From Carnegiea gigantea (Eukaryota > Streptophyta > Magnoliopsida > Caryophyllales > Cactaceae), in contig JAKOGI010001939.1 of the NCBI GenBank assembly GCA_029747015.1, positions 62,001 to 126,000 of the forward strand: a DNA stretch of 64,000 nucleotides, given 5' to 3'. The notes under the pieces are model-generated. The model was not told where the DNA came from and did no database searches. It worked only from the letters and a program-made list of their open reading frames with translations. Both the position numbers and the translations under genes were made by a program. Positions within the stretch are counted from its first letter, which is position 1, and every line of letters starts with the position of its first letter. Below, piece by piece: positions 47,034 to 58,777 of this stretch.

Positions 47034-48660
47034 CTAGGCCTTGACTTCATCATATGTGCATAAGATCTGTGCCGTCGGGGATGCACGACAAAATCTCATC
47101 AACTCTTTTGACAACTCTAGCTTAGCATCTTTATCAAGCTTTGATTCAACTTGGATGGACAAGACTTGAAGAACAGGTGAATGGCGAAGCAGAATCTCGA
47201 TCATTTTCAATTCGGCCTTTGTTCCCACCAGTTCGTTGATTCTCACAGTTTGAAGATTCCGGAAGCTGCAATCTACATAATCCGCTGCATCAGATAGAAA
47301 ATATGGCTCTCCAATGGTATTTTCATCTCTAAACACCTGTGCATTAAGCATGATAAACTTCCTATTAGCTTTCTTGCTCAAAAACCCTCCAGCTGAATGA
47401 ATACCTCACTTGAAACCAACAAAACAATTATCCGCTCTTTCATTCAATCATAAAACTGAAATGAAGCAAGTTCATTGAGACTGAGAGGATATTACATCAT
47501 GCACTTACAGTAATTTCAACTTTTTGCAAATTAGGGGCACTTCTGATCAACCGTAGTAGACAATGAAATTCCCTTAAGTGTCCCAAGTCCACAGAAACAG
47601 CTTCAATGGTCTTCAAATTATCAAGTTCTATTGAGAGCGCTCCTTGAACATAATCAGCACCCAAGAGCTTCACATCAAAGTAGCAAAAATTCAATTTTTC
47701 TTTCCATTTTCCTTTCAGGGAGGCTGGGGGGTGTATTTATGCTAAGAATACTGAAACTGAAAATTAAATTGTAAAAACTAAAAGTAGAAGAAAAGCGAAG
47801 TGCTTAGGGACCAAACTACAGTGATGAGTGATCTCACTCACCATGCAAATGTAGCCTTCCAATTTGAGGTACTTGATCTTACTCAACTTGCTGAAAAGTC
47901 GAAGCATATAATCATTACACAGTATCACTTCCTCGAAATCCTCATTTATGTCTGCCAAAAAGACTCTGAGAGAGACTAAATTTTGAGCTTCCTGAAAAAG
48001 AATAGATCTGAAAGCACCTCCTATGGAAAAAACTTCCAGATTTGGGGCATGAATGTAGAGATGCTGATCTGACTTGTTCAAGTCACTCAATGCGATTCTT
48101 TGAAGTCTGGGACAACTGGATATGAAACTGGACAATCTCTCGAAATTGGAAAAAGTGATCGAATTCAGATCCAGGGTTTTGAGGTTTGGAAAACCTCTAA
48201 ATTCAAGTGGAGGGTTTAACACACAGTTTATGAACTCCAATTTCGTCATCTGTTCAGCACAACAGAAGAGAAAAGAAGGCAAAGCATGTGGAGCACAACC
48301 CTCAGCTTTGATCACAGTCAATTCTTGAACTCCATTCATTAAAGCAACACGGATAGTCAGATTGATTTCCCCACTGCCTGGAGCATCTAAATTAGGGATA
48401 TAAATCACAAACTTCTGTAAATGGCCAATATGCTGCAATAGAATAGTTTTGACAAGGCTGGGATAAGTTAGTACAGGAGGTTTCCGACGTCGTCTGTACA
48501 TGGTATCAAAAAATATATAGTCCAGACATAGTGTGGAAAGCATTGCCCATTTATACTGCCACTTTTTTGACAGAGTACTTGTTCTTGCTGCATCACGTAA
48601 GGGTAAGCGTTCTATGATCATCTCAACTACATTATCTGGCAAGTCACTTATTCTGTCCAT
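47034..48660 (-). CDS. F-box/LRR/FBD protein, At1g13570-like (copy B)
   Basis: Three exons on the minus strand: 48660-47842 (273 codons), 47667-47509 (53 codons), 47336-47034 (100 codons plus TAG), all phase 0. They give 426 residues. The F-box opens the protein (DRISDLPDNVVEMIIERLPL, SKKWQYKWA). LRRs follow (LEFINCVLNPPLEF, NLKTLDLNSI, LQRIALSDL), then an FBD-type end (ELKMIEILLRHSPVLQVLSI, RFCRASPTAQI). The middle exon has exactly 53 codons, as in copy A, and the third begins at the equivalent site; this fixed an otherwise weak acceptor (GATGTGAAG/CTC). A role as SCF substrate receptor is inferred from the family. Met 48660 is the first ATG in this exon, just before the F-box. A non-coding leader exon probably lies upstream. 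Confidence 0.9.
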
Positions 48661-50030
48661 TCTCCACTGCCTTTCCCGCACCCTAGAGGTAGGAACAACT
48701 TCTGTTCTGCTCCGCTAGCAGTTTCAGCAGTACACCAGAAATGGAACCGGCAAATGCATGTAGCCACGCCAATATCCTGACTGCATTAAGAAATTAACTG
48801 CTCTCAACAGTGTCCAATCTAAGACCCAGGTAAATAATTTAAGGGCCATGTTTAAAGATTAGCATAATGCGTATTGAACCTCCATAATAGGGGCTACATA
48901 AAATAGAGAACAGCATGAATGATCACCCACTACAGCCTAACAAAGGTGAAAGGTCACAGTAAACAGGCAATACTGACAACAACTGCAAAGCAAGTTACCC
49001 TTACATGTGGCAAATCAACAATTTAATCCTCCAAATTGAATCACACTGTTCCATATAAGCAATGAAGCGGCAGAAAAAGGGGGAGAGATTTAATGCTTAC
49101 ACAAATTTTGTCCACTTGTGTATACTAACACATGTATGCTCAGAGGGGTACTACACCAAAACCGACAGAGTTGGATGACTCAACTGATAAATCCAGCCCT
49201 AATTCCTCTAGCAAAAGCTGTGGACTATTACAGGATGGACAAAAGCAAAAACCTCCATCCATTTATGGAAGCCATACAACTTCCTTATATTTTACAAGAA
49301 ACACAAGGATATCATCCAACCAACAAGGAGCCAAATTGCCCCACATCTGCATTAGTCACGTTTAAAGAGAGGACATCTTCTCTACATTAAACACCAAAAA
49401 TAGACAAAACTATGAGAATTTCCAGCATTCATCTTATGTCCAAAATATCACCAATTTGACATCAAAAAGAACATATTCTCAATTTCTCCATAATATCATC
49501 AGGATTCTGACCGTGACAAATGTGCCCTAAATCAGATCGTTGGAAAATTACATCCTTTTCACATCTCATTTGCAACAACAACAGCAATACTGAAATCATC
49601 AAAAGGAAAATAAACGGGGGGAAAAATGAAAATCAGGCATGAATAAACCCTCGTCAGAATTTTAAAACAATCTATATGATCAAAGCAGCAAAACCAAGCA
49701 AGCAAATTGCCGAATGAATGAACAATTTTGATTCCATAAGTTTGATTACAGAGTAAATTAGGGTAATTCGTCACTGGGTGGCAGAATTTCAAAGAACTAA
49801 TTTCAACCCAAAAAAAGAGAAAGAAAAAGGAGATCAGCAAAAATGACTGAATGTTGCTGAAGAATTCGGAGAGTGTGTTAATGACATACCTGATTAGAGA
49901 GAGAATTGCTGATAGTTGAACTGATTTGAGCAACAATGATACATCAATTTGATTTTACGCTGGAATGGAGGATGATGACGAACGGAAATGGCACCAGACC
50001 CACGCCCTATTTTTTTCTTCTTTCATTTTT
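48661..50030 (-). other. Leader exon and leader intron of F-box/FBD copy B
   Basis: A likely minus-strand leader exon ends at 49890 with donor G/GTATGT. An acceptor GAGCAG/AACAG near 48706 would join it 46 bases before the start codon, leaving an intron of about 1.2 kb. The open frames inside have no domains. Inferred without transcripts. Confidence 0.45.
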
Positions 50031-51293
50031 TTGGCTTAAAGACTTTTTTTTTGGGGGGGGGGGTACATGTTTAAGGACATCCCGTTGAATTTCTTCTTCG
50101 GTGTGTGTCAACTTTGACCACCCCGTCAAAAGAAAAAAGACGAAAAAAAAAATAATCCAAACTACGCTGCGGCCTCTCCTGGGTGTCCGCTGTAAAATTG
50201 CTTATTTAGTGCATTCTCATGGTGTGTTAATTTTTTAACTAATTAGTAGGAATCTATTATTGTCATAACAGTATGTTTTTGGCTCAGAATATTCTCTCTT
50301 TTTATTGCAAGGCTTATTATTTCGGCTCATCACATAAAATAGTACATAATTAAACTCCACAACTAACCATATTTATTTAGTTTAGTTTTTATGTCATGGT
50401 TTGTTATTTGGCTTTATTAATTTTGTGAAAAATAATTTACACATAATAATTTGATAACGCAACTAATTAAAGGCTCACAATTTTTTTTAAAAAAAAAACA
50501 ACACAAGCGTTTGAATTAAGAACAATGCATACATGCTTGGATATAAAATTTTTTTGAAGAGGATGAGAGAATTTTGTGTGAGAGTAATGAAGATAATTGG
50601 ACAATTTATACACAAAAATTACACAAAACAAAAATTAAAGTGGGCAGAGCCACCAATTTTCCAATTGTCATGCCCAAATCAACACAGTTTTTTCCTTTTT
50701 TTTGCACAGCAAATTCCAATCAAAAAAACCCAATCAACCCCCGAAACAACGCCGTTTCGGAGGGCAAAACGAGAAAAAAAGAGAAGATGGAGCCCCTCGC
50801 GGCCTGCAGTAGCTCGGCAAGCCGACCGCTGTGAGACAACATGCAGCCTGCGGCTCACCCCTGACCCCTCTGCGAGCCGACCATTGGAGGTGGTCTTATA
50901 CTACTGACTACCGTGATCGATATTTATACTTCTATAAGTTACATGATAAGCATTGCCATTACCTATGTACACTCAAAATATATAAATAAATTTTAATCCA
51001 CTTATATGAATAATGAGAGTTAATATTAGTTATATTAGATTGAATGTAAGTAACTTAAATCAAATCATTATTTAGTTATTTTTTTTAAGTCCCTATATAT
51101 GGACTCATGGAGCCTCATTAGTTGGCGCCCTAAATCTTGAGGGAGGATGAAGTGGAAGGATCAGCCAATTTTTAAGAAAAAGAGGAGCTATAGATAAATA
51201 ACTTTAGTTGAGATTATATATTAGGAATAAAAATGTTAACATAGAAATTTATCAGAAGAGTGAACACAAATTTGTATCTTGCCTAAAACAAAT
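50031..51293. other. Intergenic with MITE-like tail
   Basis: No gene. An 11-base G run lies at 50053-50063. Around 50650-50900 is GC-richer DNA with the near-palindrome AACAACGCCGTTTCGG and the end GACCATTGGAGGTGGTCTTA. That end resembles a MITE terminus, but no matching left end was found. Confidence 0.35.
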
Positions 51294-52230
51294 GATCGAA
51301 TGACTAAAAACAGCAACATAGATGATGAGCAGCTGACTGCAAGCACTCTAGTTGACGTGTTTGCAAGGCACCCAGCCCAATTCAAATGCGTTTGTAATTA
51401 TACACTGATTATTTCTCATCACGCACCCCTTCTTTTGTGGACCTTGATCTCTCTTGTTTCTACACCCAAGCTGTTCGTGTTTTCCTTCTAATCCATCCCA
51501 ATGGTCGCGTCAGCCGATTCCAAGGTTGGGATCGTTGTTCCTTCATCATCGATTGTAAGAAGAAGAAGAAGAATCTCAAACATAGGATCACGTTCATGAC
51601 CCTACTATTCCCTTCACCGCCAACGCAGTAATTAACAAACATCATCAATGGATTGATATGCTTCTAACGTGCACAGGATGATGAGAGATCATGCATCTCT
51701 ATAGATAATCTCTCTACTTGTGAAAACCTCCCTCTGCCACCCGAACGCGAATAACCTATGTTCAAAGGGTATGTCACTTGAGTTTCGATCCAACCAACAA
51801 GACATGCAAGCTTCTCTGTATGTATGCTAGTAGCAGTATTATAGGACATGAAGTGCTTGCCGCGAGGGGAAACGACAATACATGGAGTTTTGTCGATATA
51901 TCCAATTTTTCTGAGAAAATTTTTCATAGTGATGTTGTCATGGCAGGGTCCTGCGTTAGACTTGGCATGACTTTAAATCTGATACACAAGGCATAATGGA
52001 AATATTTGATGTTAAGCATGAGAATTTTGAGAGCATCAACTGCCTCCAAGAGGAAATGTCAAGACTTGAAGACGAAGTCTCAGCATGCCATATTGGAGAC
52101 TATCTTTCTCTGGTTCTGATCCCTCGAGATTGCATCAATGTTTTGCATACAAACAAGACTTGGTGGTGGTCTTGGCAAGCCAAAGATCTTTATTTTACGA
52201 GCTTCCAATGAATCAATTACGCATTGTCAA
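51294..52230 (+). pseudogene. F-box/F-box-associated gene, heavily decayed (copy 4)
   Basis: The reading begins near 51300. F-box remnant LTASTLVDVFARHPAQFKCV has lost residues relative to copies 1 and 2 (LPAKS shortened to HPA). Other frames carry GWDRCSFIIDCKKKKKNLKH, SFDPTNKTCKLLCMY, NDNTWSFVDISNFSEKI and FDVKHENFESINCLQEE, in the order of the family. Several frameshifts and stops and no intact C terminus. The 3' flank resembles those of copies 2 and 3. Confidence 0.85.
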
Positions 52231-54001
52231 TTGGTTTTGGATTGAAACCTCACTTGGGCTTATATGCATGGCTTATTTGTTGAAAGCCAAATCATGCTGT
52301 GAAATTTCAACTTACATTTCCATTATAACTTACATTTCCATAATCTAGACCTGAAGTACTTGTGTTCATTAGTAATTACTATCATGTGGATGCTATGTTT
52401 GTTGGTTCACAAGCATTAACATAGATATTATCTTATGGGTTTGATTCAGGTCAAATAAGCTACGAATAGGATGTAAGTCAACTAATTCTGCATATGCATT
52501 ATCTGTTGGTCCATTCTCTCCATAGCAAATGTACCCCTTTGTCATTCCCTATTGGTCTTGTCAGATCACATTTTCAACTATCTCAATATCCTTCGTTTAA
52601 GTAAAATCAGAACAAACAAGAGGGTAATATCATGCATCGAATTAAAAAAATCTATTGAGAGACTTCTCTTGATCAGATATTCAAATCACCTAACAGCATT
52701 TGTAGATTGATTTTGTGATAGTGCAAAACACACTCAGGTCTTGTATCATTGTATTTCTCTGGGAAGCAATTTGAGCAAAGAGCCTTATTCTTGAAGTTCA
52801 GTCCTTGTCCTAATTGATTCATTGGAAGCTCGTAAAATGAACATCTCTAGCTTGCCTGGCTTTGCACAAGCAACCTAGATTACCTCTCTTGTTTTGGCCA
52901 ATGGCCACAATAATCCTTTCATTACTCAATACTCATTCAAAATAGAGATCGAGAAAAAATAGTTCACTCAGTTCATATACAGGTTGAACGTATATTGAGT
53001 TAGTTTGTTGACTTTGATTAGCAATTGTGCTAATTACATATTAGAATTGAACTAGTTTATCTAAGATTCTCAACTAAATGATTTTAACTTTCAAGCATGA
53101 GTGATATCAAGCTGGATCAGTGTCAAGTATCACGTAAATCACCAAACAGCAAATTACATTAGTTGGTCAAAATTTAGTTCGGTTCGAGATAAAATAAATT
53201 TCTTGCGAGCCTCACCCACTGGGCCCAGTGTTGGGGATGTTAAATCAGGGGATAAAGAGTACTACAACGCAGGCACAAGGTCCATGAACCAACATTGTAT
53301 GGATTGCACGTGCAGCCCATATCTTTGGGCCAGATGGTCACGTGGGCCTGTTATCCTTAGCCGAAATTCCAGTTTTTCTTTCTGAGCTCCGGGAGTTAAC
53401 GTGTTATACGTGGCCCACGATCCGATGAGTTTTGGAAGCCATGTGGAAACCGAGCAACTACGAAAGTAAAACGGCGGCTAGCAACACTATATATAGACTT
53501 GTAGAGGGTTGGTCATCATAGAAATTCATCAATTGAAGAGGGAAAACGGTATTCTATCGAAATTTTTTTTTTTTTTTTGAAAGGGCATAGTATAGAATTA
53601 TTCTTCTGAGATCAATATTATTGATTGATGCTGTTATATCATCTCTAGTATTTGTAGCCTAGGAGTGAGACTATGCAATGGGATTTGTTGATTTGAGGTG
53701 ATTATTAAATAATCGATGATAGATTATGAGATGTATGTATTGTTTATGTTTAATTTATATGGATTATGTCATAAAATTATCGCAATATTTTTCATGTGAA
53801 TTGAAGGTTGCACCTAAAATTGATTCATCCATTCTATTTGATTTCTTTTATTTCCTATTCCTTTATTTAGTTAGTTAATTTTAAATCAAAATTCTCTTTC
53901 TTTAATTAATTTATGAGTATAAATTTATTTTAGTTGATTAATATAGTTTCGAAGGAGATGATGCCCCTATAGTTGTCGCTTATTCATGATTGATCTTATG
54001 C
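52231..54001. other. Gene-free interval
   Basis: Begins with duplicated F-box flank (CTCTGGGAAGCAATTTGAGC near 52760; TTTTGGCCAATGGCCA near 52895). Further right an unassigned tract has a TATA-like CTATATATAG near 53490, which could belong to an old LTR. No coding region supported. Confidence 0.4.
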
Positions 54002-56117
54002 ATTTTTTTTTAATCAAACAGGAAGAGGATTTTATTAATTAACATCCAAACAAGAACACAAATCGTCTAAAGTCAGATCGAAGACACAATTTGGTCCATC
54101 TTGAAGCCAAACTCGAGGACTCGAGACATAGGGCTTAAGATGTGCTAAAGCATGAGCTACTTTGTTCCCGTCCCTCCTAATAAAATTATAAGTACAAAAA
54201 TCAAAGTCACTGCTAAGTTTTAGAACATCATCAACTAAGATTCCAGCATCCGAAGCTAGCTGCTGATGCTTTTTCAACTTCGAAATCAACGAGAGGCAAT
54301 CTCCTTCAAGAATCACTTGTTGCAAACCATTTTGCCGAGCCATCTGGATAGCGAACGCGCATGCTCGAGCTTCTTCCATTTCCGGGCTCAAGAAGTCTGT
54401 CCCCGGTTGTACAGCTGAGAACATGACATCTCCTTCACTATCTCTAGCCACCACGCCCCACCCCCATGTCCCCCATCCCCTAGCTTGGCTGCATCGAAGT
54501 TAAGCTTACAAATACCGGCATCTGGGTGCCTCCAGCCAGTGTCTTCATGCTTCCCACTATCCTGCTCTCGATTCTGGGCTTGTTGATAATCATGCAAAAA
54601 TCTGAGGGCCTTTCACCACACCCTAGAGTCCACTGTAGTCTCATTCTCAAACAAGAAGCGATTCCGAATCTCCCAGACACTCCAAGCCACCGTAATAAAT
54701 TCCACCCATTGCCCCTCCTCCACACATCTTTTGCATAGAAGAACATATTCCAAACTGTGTTAAAGGAGCACGTTTTAGCCAATGTCAAGAAAGGCGTTCC
54801 TTCCCAAACTGAAAGAGCTAATGGGCACCCAAAGAGAGCATGAATATCAGAATCCTCAGCCGCACCACAGACACCACATCTCATGGAGAAACTTGGAATC
54901 CGGCGTGCTACCTTGCCGCGGTGGGATGGGCACACGCACAACAGCGCCATGTAAACAATTTGATCCTCGGAGGCGCGTCAAGCCCCCAAATTGCCTTCCA
55001 CCCACCTTGAGCACTGTCGACACTACATCGAGCTTCTCCAGTCCTCTCCAGTCCTCTTTCGCATATGGATAAAATGGTAGGCACTACGGACTGTAATCTC
55101 CTCGCATGAAGAGTAGTGCCAAACTACCCTGTCCAGGGGCAAATGGATGCTCAACGGAATACGCTTGATAATATCAGCATCGACCGAAACAAAAATGACA
55201 TTCACCATGTCCTCCCCCCACGTTCTTTGTTTCGGGTCAATAAGGTTCCCAACCCATAACAGAGAGAATTGCGGGTTATGAGGCGTGACAATCTTGAACG
55301 TACTCAGCCTGGGGATCCACTTGGCTTCCCACATATTCAAAGCAAATCCATCCCCCACTCTCCATCTAGACCCTTCCTCCACTATCCATCGAACACCCCA
55401 TAAACTACGCCATGTAAAGCTCGGCCTGTGCCCCAGCGGGGCCTCCATCAAACCACATCGTGGAAATACACGGCTTGTAAGACCTGGTATACGAGAGAGT
55501 TCGTATTGAACATTAAACGCCATAGTTGTTGAGCCAGTAATGCACAGTTAAACGCTTCCAAATCACGAAAACCCAATCCTCCATCATATTTACTCGGACA
55601 AAGTCGATCTCTTCCAACAAGATGAATTTTCCTAGCATCAGTTGAGTGTCCCCACCAAAATCTATTGATCAAGGCTTGGCTGTCGTTACATAGCTCACTC
55701 GGGAACCTAAAGATACTCATAGCGCACGTCGGGATGGCTTGTGCTACAGCTTTAATGAGCACCTCCCGATTGGCCGAAGAGAGGTAACGATGCATCCAAC
55801 CATGGAGCCTTTTACAGACTCGGTCTTTGATGCTAAGAAAAGACTTCTTCTTGGAACGGCCCACATAAGTCGGAAGGGCCAAGTATTTATCGTGAGCTAG
55901 CACCTCCCGAATATCAAGCTTGATCAAAATTCAAAATACTGTTGCGTTGGTCTTGGGGGATACCCTTGCTAAATACGACCTGCGACTTATTGAAGTTAAT
56001 GTGCTGACCCGAAGCAATTTCGTATCGAGACAAAATATGTTTCACCTCATCTGCCTGGGTCTCGTCGGCTCTGCAAAAAAATCGTCTGCAAGTATCACTA
56101 TCACTGGACCAAGTATT
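54002..56117 (-). mobile_element. L1-type LINE, 5'-truncated
   Basis: Read on the minus strand, it starts in the reverse transcriptase palm with an ADD core (VILADDFF) near 56085. Then come RADETQADEVKHILSRYE and SGQHINFNKSQVVFSKG, and the thumb/linker region SIKDRVCKRLHGWMHRYLSS. The zinc-binding zf-RVT motif CGVCGAAEDSDIHALFGC follows near 54860, then RNase H (CKLNFDAAK; EGDCLSLISKL; RRDGNKVAHALAHL). It ends at a 9-base T run on the plus strand (54003-54011), its poly(A) tail. Several frameshifts break the frame, so it is dead. The endonuclease and most of the reverse transcriptase are absent. Its truncated end abuts an F-box/FBD fragment. Confidence 0.9.
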
Positions 56118-56708
56118 TTTTTGATACTGTGTACAGAAAACGTGAGCAACCCCCAGATATAACATATCCTAACTTTGTCAAAACTGTTCTCTTGCAGCAT
56201 ATTGGGCCGTTACATAAGCTAGTAATTTATATCCCACCTTTAGACCATCCAAGGATCAATGAAATCGATCTGCCAATTCGTGTTGCTTTAATGAATGGCC
56301 TTCGAGATTTGACTCTGATCAAATATTGTTATCTCCGGCCTTATTCAGCTTCTTTGCTCTTTTTCTCCTGTGCAAAGCAGCTGAGAAATTTGAAGCTGAA
56401 AAATTGCAAACTTGTCCTTCCACCTGAATCAGGAGGTCTTCCTAGTCTCGAAACCCTGTATCTAGGTTCACTTTGTGACAATACGGAAATCTTGTCCGCT
56501 TTCCACCTGAATCAGTGAAGTGATGGGCACAAAGGCTGAAATGAAAATGATTGAGATTCTACTTGGCCACTCCCCTGTACGTCAAGTCATGGCTATCCAA
56601 TTTGACTATGAAGATGATATGCTTGAGCACTCAAAAGAGTTAAGTCGATTTTATTGTGCGTCCCCAACTGTACAGATTTTGTATATGCACATAAGATTGT
56701 TAAGTTGA
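56118..56708 (+). pseudogene. F-box/LRR/FBD fragment joined to LINE
   Basis: Begins abruptly inside the gene: DTVYRKREQPPDITYPNFVK matches DTMYRRRRKPPVLTYPSLVK of the intact gene on the minus strand at 47.0-48.7 kb. It continues LLQHIGPLHKLVIYIPPLD and RVALMNGLRDLTLIK. At about 56510 a stop and an internal deletion remove the middle LRRs and the 53-codon exon region. The text resumes at GTKAEMKMIEILLGHSP and RFYCASPTVQILYMH from the last exon. No intron remains at that junction. The F-box is missing. Non-functional, opposite in strand to its intact relatives. Confidence 0.88.
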
Positions 56709-56959
56709 AGGATAAGAAATCCCTTGAATCCCATTTTCGCGCCTACGAAGATAGGAAACATGAATTTTTTTTAATTTATTCTGGACAGTTCTTTTTAAAA
56801 ATTACCTGGAACTGATTTTTAAGGAATTGCATGACCAGTACAATTAAGAGTTTGATCATTGAATGATAGGATGTAAGTGCTTCCAATCACAGGAGAGCGC
56901 AATAAATGGATTTAATTGATCCATGTATCCCATTTTGCTGCTGGTATATCTGATTGCAA

Positions 56960-57559
56960 CTTTGGATTTTTGTCATGACGGGATCCTACATTGCGCTTGC
57001 TGTGACTTTGATCTAAATCACGAAGCATAATAGCGTTTAAGGTTGATAATGAGAATTTTGAGTGTACATCTTGACTCTTGACAACCCACCACAGGAAATG
57101 CCAGAAGGTCGAATCTCAAAATATATGCTATGCTGCATGCCAGGAGGGTGTGTGTTGGTTGTTGTGATTTCATACAATGCCGAAAAGGCAATGGAAGGCT
57201 GCTGTGGACCCAAGAGGCTATTGATTGTGCGTTCCACAACTTTGTACGAGGGATTAGAAGCAGTCATTTTGGTTTAGTTTCTTTAGTGAGAAACTCAAAT
57301 TTGGATCCAGTTATTATTGACTGCCATGATCTAACATCAGGTAAATGCCGATGAAACAAGTGTATTTCGCTCAACTGCCTTACTGGGGTACCCTTAGAAA
57401 CAGTAGCAAATATCCAGGCCCCAACAAGTTGATCAACACGAATCGGTAAATAGTTGTCGGGGTTTTTAAGCCCTGAATTTCCAGAGCTATGCAGCTCCCT
57501 GTATGGATTTCAGCCTTCAGTAATGATTGAGAATATCATACCCGTAAGGGACATATATT
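56960..57559 (+). pseudogene. F-box-associated C-terminal fragment (copy 5)
   Basis: Starts around FCHDGILHCACCDFDL, comparable to FCHVGILYW of copy 2. It continues, with frame changes, through RLLWTQEAIDCAFHN, SSHFGLVSLVRNSN and VIIDCHDLTSG. A final segment reads GFLSPEFPELCSSLYGFQPS, then VMIENIIPV to a stop near 57559. The F-box and the first half of the associated domain are missing. Confidence 0.82.
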
Positions 57560-57879
57560 AAGGGAAGACCCAATTTTTTTTAAGGATATCGATCATTTTA
57601 ACTTTTGTTTCTATGCATGATCAACTTTCATGGCTAGTAGAATTAACAGATGCTAGAGGTAATTATGCTCACCAGCTAGTTTGCCGTCCTTGTTTTTGTT
57701 ATATAAGCTTATGAGCATGATTGCAGATTACTCTATTCATGATAGCCTCATTGCTGCTGTGCTATGCTTCAACTCATAGATCATAGCAGTCAATAATAAC
57801 GGTGTTTGAATTTAAGTGGCGCACCGAAAACAATAATGCGGAATCACAATCTAGCAAATGTTTCTAGGCAATCAGGAAA
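57560..57879. other. Short intergenic gap between opposed F-box pseudogenes
   Basis: No gene; it lies between a plus-strand and a minus-strand F-box remnant. Confidence 0.4.
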
Positions 57880-58612
57880 CGAGCACTTAACTACTCTTTA
57901 GTACTCCCATGACGGCCTATCTTTGTCCTTTCCCTTTGTGCCATCTCGACATGATAACATGAGACTTTGGCAACAAATGCTACATGCCCACCAGGTTGGA
58001 TTGCTTCGATTGATCTGATCATTGAAACGTCCTCATATGGGAAGACTATCATCTTAAACATCTTGTGTTCAACATTGAACGTAACTATACGTTTTATTGC
58101 AGGCTCTTGAACATAATCTGGAACCCACTATAGATGACCCCATCATCATAAAAAGCATTCTCCAGCCACAGCCTGTGGCGGATTTTAAAAGAGCTTACTA
58201 AATCAGCATACACATTGTCTATTGCCCTTCATTTATTGTCCTCACTACCAATGATAAAAACAGGGCAATTTTCACTAAGCTGACAGTAATCGAACCATTG
58301 AGGGAGCATAAGCACCAGGTGTTCGTTGTTTATAGGATCATTACCTAATTAAAACACATCCTACTAAGGTATTATTCGGGCATAGTAGAAAGACAAAGGC
58401 TTTAGTATAAAAAGAGATGACTGAGCAAGTACTGGAATTGGGAATTTGGGATGAAGGTGATACAAGCAAATCAATCCATTAATGATGTTTGTGATTGAGT
58501 TGTACGGACATGGAAGAGGTAGCTCACGAACATTTCCCAACTCTGTGTCTCTGTTCATTTTCCACTCTATGATGAAGAGATGATCGATTGAACAAACACA
58601 CAATCACGACAC
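57880..58612 (-). pseudogene. F-box-associated gene fragment (copy 6)
   Basis: On the minus strand the pieces appear in family order: LFIIEWKMNRDTELGN and SITNIINGLICLYHLH, then (lower coordinates) NDPINNEHLVLMLPQWFDY, then FYDDGVIYS, then IVTFNVEHKMFKMIVFPYED and SIEAIQPGGHVAFVAKVS. These correspond to the middle of the F-box-associated domain, more diverged than copies 1-5. Frameshifts and stops are present; F-box and extreme C terminus are not visible. Confidence 0.75.
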
Positions 58613-58777
58613 AAAATCCAAATAAGATAATGTAAGATGGACAAGAAACCTCAATTTTTTTGGGGTTTAAACAAGTGAACATAAGAGCTACTTGAAAGCC
58701 TTTGCAATCATTCCCTTGATTCCCCAGGCTTACCAAAAATTAAGAACTTAAACAGGAGAATTTGGGTGCATGCATCA

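Noticed and set aside
49118..49390. 90-residue frame upstream of F-box/FBD copy B
   Set aside because: It lies in the inferred leader intron of the minus-strand gene and has no domain.
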